This document shows, one piece after another, positions 62,014-64,000 of a stretch of 64,000 nt of DNA. This stretch comes from Flavobacterium panacis (GTDB taxonomy: Bacteria; Bacteroidota; Bacteroidia; Flavobacteriales; Flavobacteriaceae), in assembly GCF_024649945.1 (NCBI RefSeq), contig NZ_JANKMS010000001.1, forward strand, positions 124,001-188,000, given 5' to 3'. The notes under the pieces were generated by a model. The model was given only the letters and a program-made list of their open reading frames with translations, ran no database searches and was not told the origin of the DNA. A program made the position numbers and the translations under genes. Every line of letters starts with the position of its first letter. The first letter of the stretch is position 1.

Positions 62014-64000
62014 ATGACTTTTTATAAAAAACTTTCGCCTTTTTACAATCTAGCCCTATTGTACTTTATTGTAAGTTTCGTACTGAGAATAGTCTTACTA
62101 TTTCACCCAATTACACAAAGTTCTTTTACTTTTTCTGAAGATCTGAAAATCTTTGTATTAGGAATTGGATCAGATTTTTTTGTATTTGTATTAGCTGCTG
62201 CTTTTCTATGGCTGTACCTTATTTTTATTTCCAATTCGAAATACAATAAACCTTACGGATATTTCATTCTAACAGGCTTTGTAGCTTTGCTGATTTACAC
62301 TGCATCTGGTAAAAGTATTTTTGATGAATACGGCGGAGCTTTACCAAAGATTGTTTTGATCTTTGTTTCAATAAAAACAGTACTCTTTTCCGTTTTTCTT
62401 TTTCTTCCAAAACATCGTGACAAAATAAGATTCTGGCTTTTTACATTTGTGATCTTTTTATATGTCTTATTGATTCTTCAAAATGCAATAAGTGAATTTT
62501 TCTTTTGGAATGAATTTGGAGTAAAATATAATTTTATCGCCGTAAACTACCTTATCTATACCAATGAAGTTATTGGCAACATTATACAGTCTTATCCTGT
62601 TGTTCCAATATTTTTTGCATTATTTATTGTTACGGCAATTATTACTTATTTTATTGTAAAGAACTCACGAAAGTATATTGACGAAATTCCAACTATTTCT
62701 GAGAAACTAAAAATTTCAGCAATTTACTGTACCTTATTCGTTTCGTCATTATTTGCAGTTCCAGGTTTGGCAAAAACAGAAAATTCTAAAAATATCTTTG
62801 TCAACGAATTACAGTCTAACGGAATTTATAAATTCTATCTGGCTTTTCAGAATAACAAACTAGATTATTTTAAATTTTACAAAACTATTCCGGATCAAAA
62901 AGCTTTTGCGCTACTAAAAGAGCAGATACCTTCAATTTCAGGAAACAACACTATACAAAACGTTAAAAATGATTCTATCGAGAAACGTAAAAACGTTGTC
63001 TTAATCACTGTTGAAAGCCTAAGTGCAGACTTCATGAAAATGTACGGAAACGAACAAAACTTAACACCTTTTCTAGATAGTTTAGCTCAAAAAAGTCTTT
63101 TGTTTACCAATCTTTACGCTGCAGGAAACAGAACTGTTCGTGGCCTTGAGGCAGTAACTCTATGCTTGCCACCAACTGCCGGTGAAAGTGTTGTAAAGAG
63201 AGAAGACAATAAAAACAAGTTTTCTACAGGATCCGTTTTTCGTAAAAAAGGTTACAATGTAAAATTCATGTACGGTGGAGATGCTTTCTTCGATAACATG
63301 CAGGATTTTTATACTGGAAATGGTTATCAGATTGTTGACAAATCAAACTTTTCTGAAAAAGAAATCACCTTTTCTAATGTGTGGGGCGTATGTGATGAAG
63401 ATATGTACAATAAAGCGATTAAAATCATGAACGAAGAGGCTAAGCAAAACAAACCGTTTTTTAACCATATCATGACGGTTAGTAACCACAGACCATTTAC
63501 TTATCCGAATAACAAAATTGATATTCCCGGAAATATTAAATCACGTGATGGAGGTGTAAAATATACTGATTATGCATTAAAACAATTCTTTACTCAAGCT
63601 AAAAAACAACCTTGGTTCAACAATACTGTTTTTGTAATCGTTGCAGATCACTGCGCTTCAAGTGCTGGAAAAACAGAACTTCCATTAGATAAATACAGAA
63701 TTCCCGCATTAGTTTATTCTTCAGATATAAAACCTGAAAAATACACGAAGTTAATGTCACAAATTGATTTGATGCCAACCGTGTTTGGTTTACTGAATTT
63801 TGATTATGAAAGTAAATTTTTCGGTCAGGATGTTTTTAAACCAGATTATCAGCCAAGAGCTTTAATTGCAACATATCAAGATTTAGGTTTGATCAAAGAC
63901 AACACTTTAACCATTTTATCTCCAAAACAGCAAATTAAACAGTTTCAATTAAAACTTAATGAAAAGAATGGCATTGCTCCTGAATTTCAAATCTACTACG
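62014..64000 (+). CDS. LTA-synthase-like sulfatase-fold phosphotransferase, C-terminus cut by window end
   Basis: The gene opens MTFYKKLSPFYNLALLYFIV and has about five membrane helices in the first 240 residues, including the typical NYLIYTNEVIGNI text. The extracytoplasmic sulfatase-fold domain starts at about 325 (KNVVLITVESLSADFMKMYG). The nucleophile is Thr374 in GNRTVRGLEA; metal ligands include the Glu of VESLS and the DH of IVADHCASS. At least 662 residues are present. In Gram-negatives such proteins transfer phosphoglycerol or phosphoethanolamine to glycans or lipids. Its target here is unknown. It faces the two-component system. Confidence 0.9.
   Translation, partial: MTFYKKLSPFYNLALLYFIVSFVLRIVLLFHPITQSSFTFSEDLKIFVLGIGSDFFVFVLAAAFLWLYLIFISNSKYNKPYGYFILTGFVALLIYTASGKSIFDEYGGALPKIVLIFVSIKTVLFSVFLFLPKHRDKIRFWLFTFVIFLYVLLILQNAISEFFFWNEFGVKYNFIAVNYLIYTNEVIGNIIQSYPVVPIFFALFIVTAIITYFIVKNSRKYIDEIPTISEKLKISAIYCTLFVSSLFAVPGLAKTENSKNIFVNELQSNGIYKFYLAFQNNKLDYFKFYKTIPDQKAFALLKEQIPSISGNNTIQNVKNDSIEKRKNVVLITVESLSADFMKMYGNEQNLTPFLDSLAQKSLLFTNLYAAGNRTVRGLEAVTLCLPPTAGESVVKREDNKNKFSTGSVFRKKGYNVKFMYGGDAFFDNMQDFYTGNGYQIVDKSNFSEKEITFSNVWGVCDEDMYNKAIKIMNEEAKQNKPFFNHIMTVSNHRPFTYPNNKIDIPGNIKSRDGGVKYTDYALKQFFTQAKKQPWFNNTVFVIVADHCASSAGKTELPLDKYRIPALVYSSDIKPEKYTKLMSQIDLMPTVFGLLNFDYESKFFGQDVFKPDYQPRALIATYQDLGLIKDNTLTILSPKQQIKQFQLKLNEKNGIAPEFQIYY

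Overview
The window is AT-rich DNA from a member of the Bacteroidota, almost certainly a Flavobacterium or close relative. The evidence is Flavobacteriia-type promoters (TAnnTTTG at -7), Bacteroidota families such as DUF6155, DUF4265 and the fused branched-chain E1 alpha/beta, a bifunctional HisB, and REP-like inverted repeats in many spacers. No rRNA or tRNA gene was seen.

Layout. 0-23.2 kb holds ordinary chromosome genes: an ArsR regulator beside an AHSA1-like protein, hydrolases, an ABC-F ATPase, a transglutaminase-like membrane protein, a nucleoside phosphorylase, SUI1, a 2OG-Fe(II) oxygenase, a fused 2-oxoacid dehydrogenase E1, an MscS channel, two helicases, NDH-2, an MFS exporter, two small secreted proteins and an XRE regulator. 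23.75-31.57 kb is a compact provirus. 32.1-34.6 kb encodes a cNMP/CBS/nucleotidyltransferase protein and a DnaQ-like protein. 34.7-45.4 kb has acs, then ilvC-ilvN-ilvB-ilvD preceded by a leader-peptide attenuator, then leuB-leuA. 45.5-51.2 kb has a helical-repeat protein, a class D beta-lactamase-like protein, an M1 peptidase and a CBM9 protein. 51.3-59.7 kb is the complete his operon (hisG-D-C-B-SnoaL-H-A-F-IE), with its own His-rich leader peptide and attenuator. 59.7-64 kb has a two-component system facing an LTA-synthase-like gene that runs off the window, with a four-unit 11-bp direct repeat between them.

The most interesting object is the provirus. It is bounded by two copies of a 19-bp sequence 7,804 bp apart. 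Both copies look like XerC/XerD dif sites. The right copy matches the E. coli dif layout (11-6-11) with a near-identical XerD arm, while the left copy keeps the XerC arm and centre but has a diverged XerD arm. This is the geometry left by Xer-mediated integration into the chromosomal dif, as known for CTX-phi-type phages. The element has no integrase of its own. It encodes a Rep_trans-like replication protein, a 239-aa capsid-like protein, a muralytic virion-type enzyme with a C-terminal membrane anchor, several tiny membrane proteins and a 283-aa structural candidate, in tightly overlapping genes. Size and content fit a lipid-containing ssDNA phage of the FLiP/phiCjT23 type. It also carries a homologue of a host secreted protein encoded 1.4 kb outside the element. 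The window therefore probably contains the replication terminus; to the right of dif nearly all genes point toward it.

Many operon spacers hold nested inverted repeats, each with its own arm sequence. All functional calls rest on reading motifs and context; no database search was possible.
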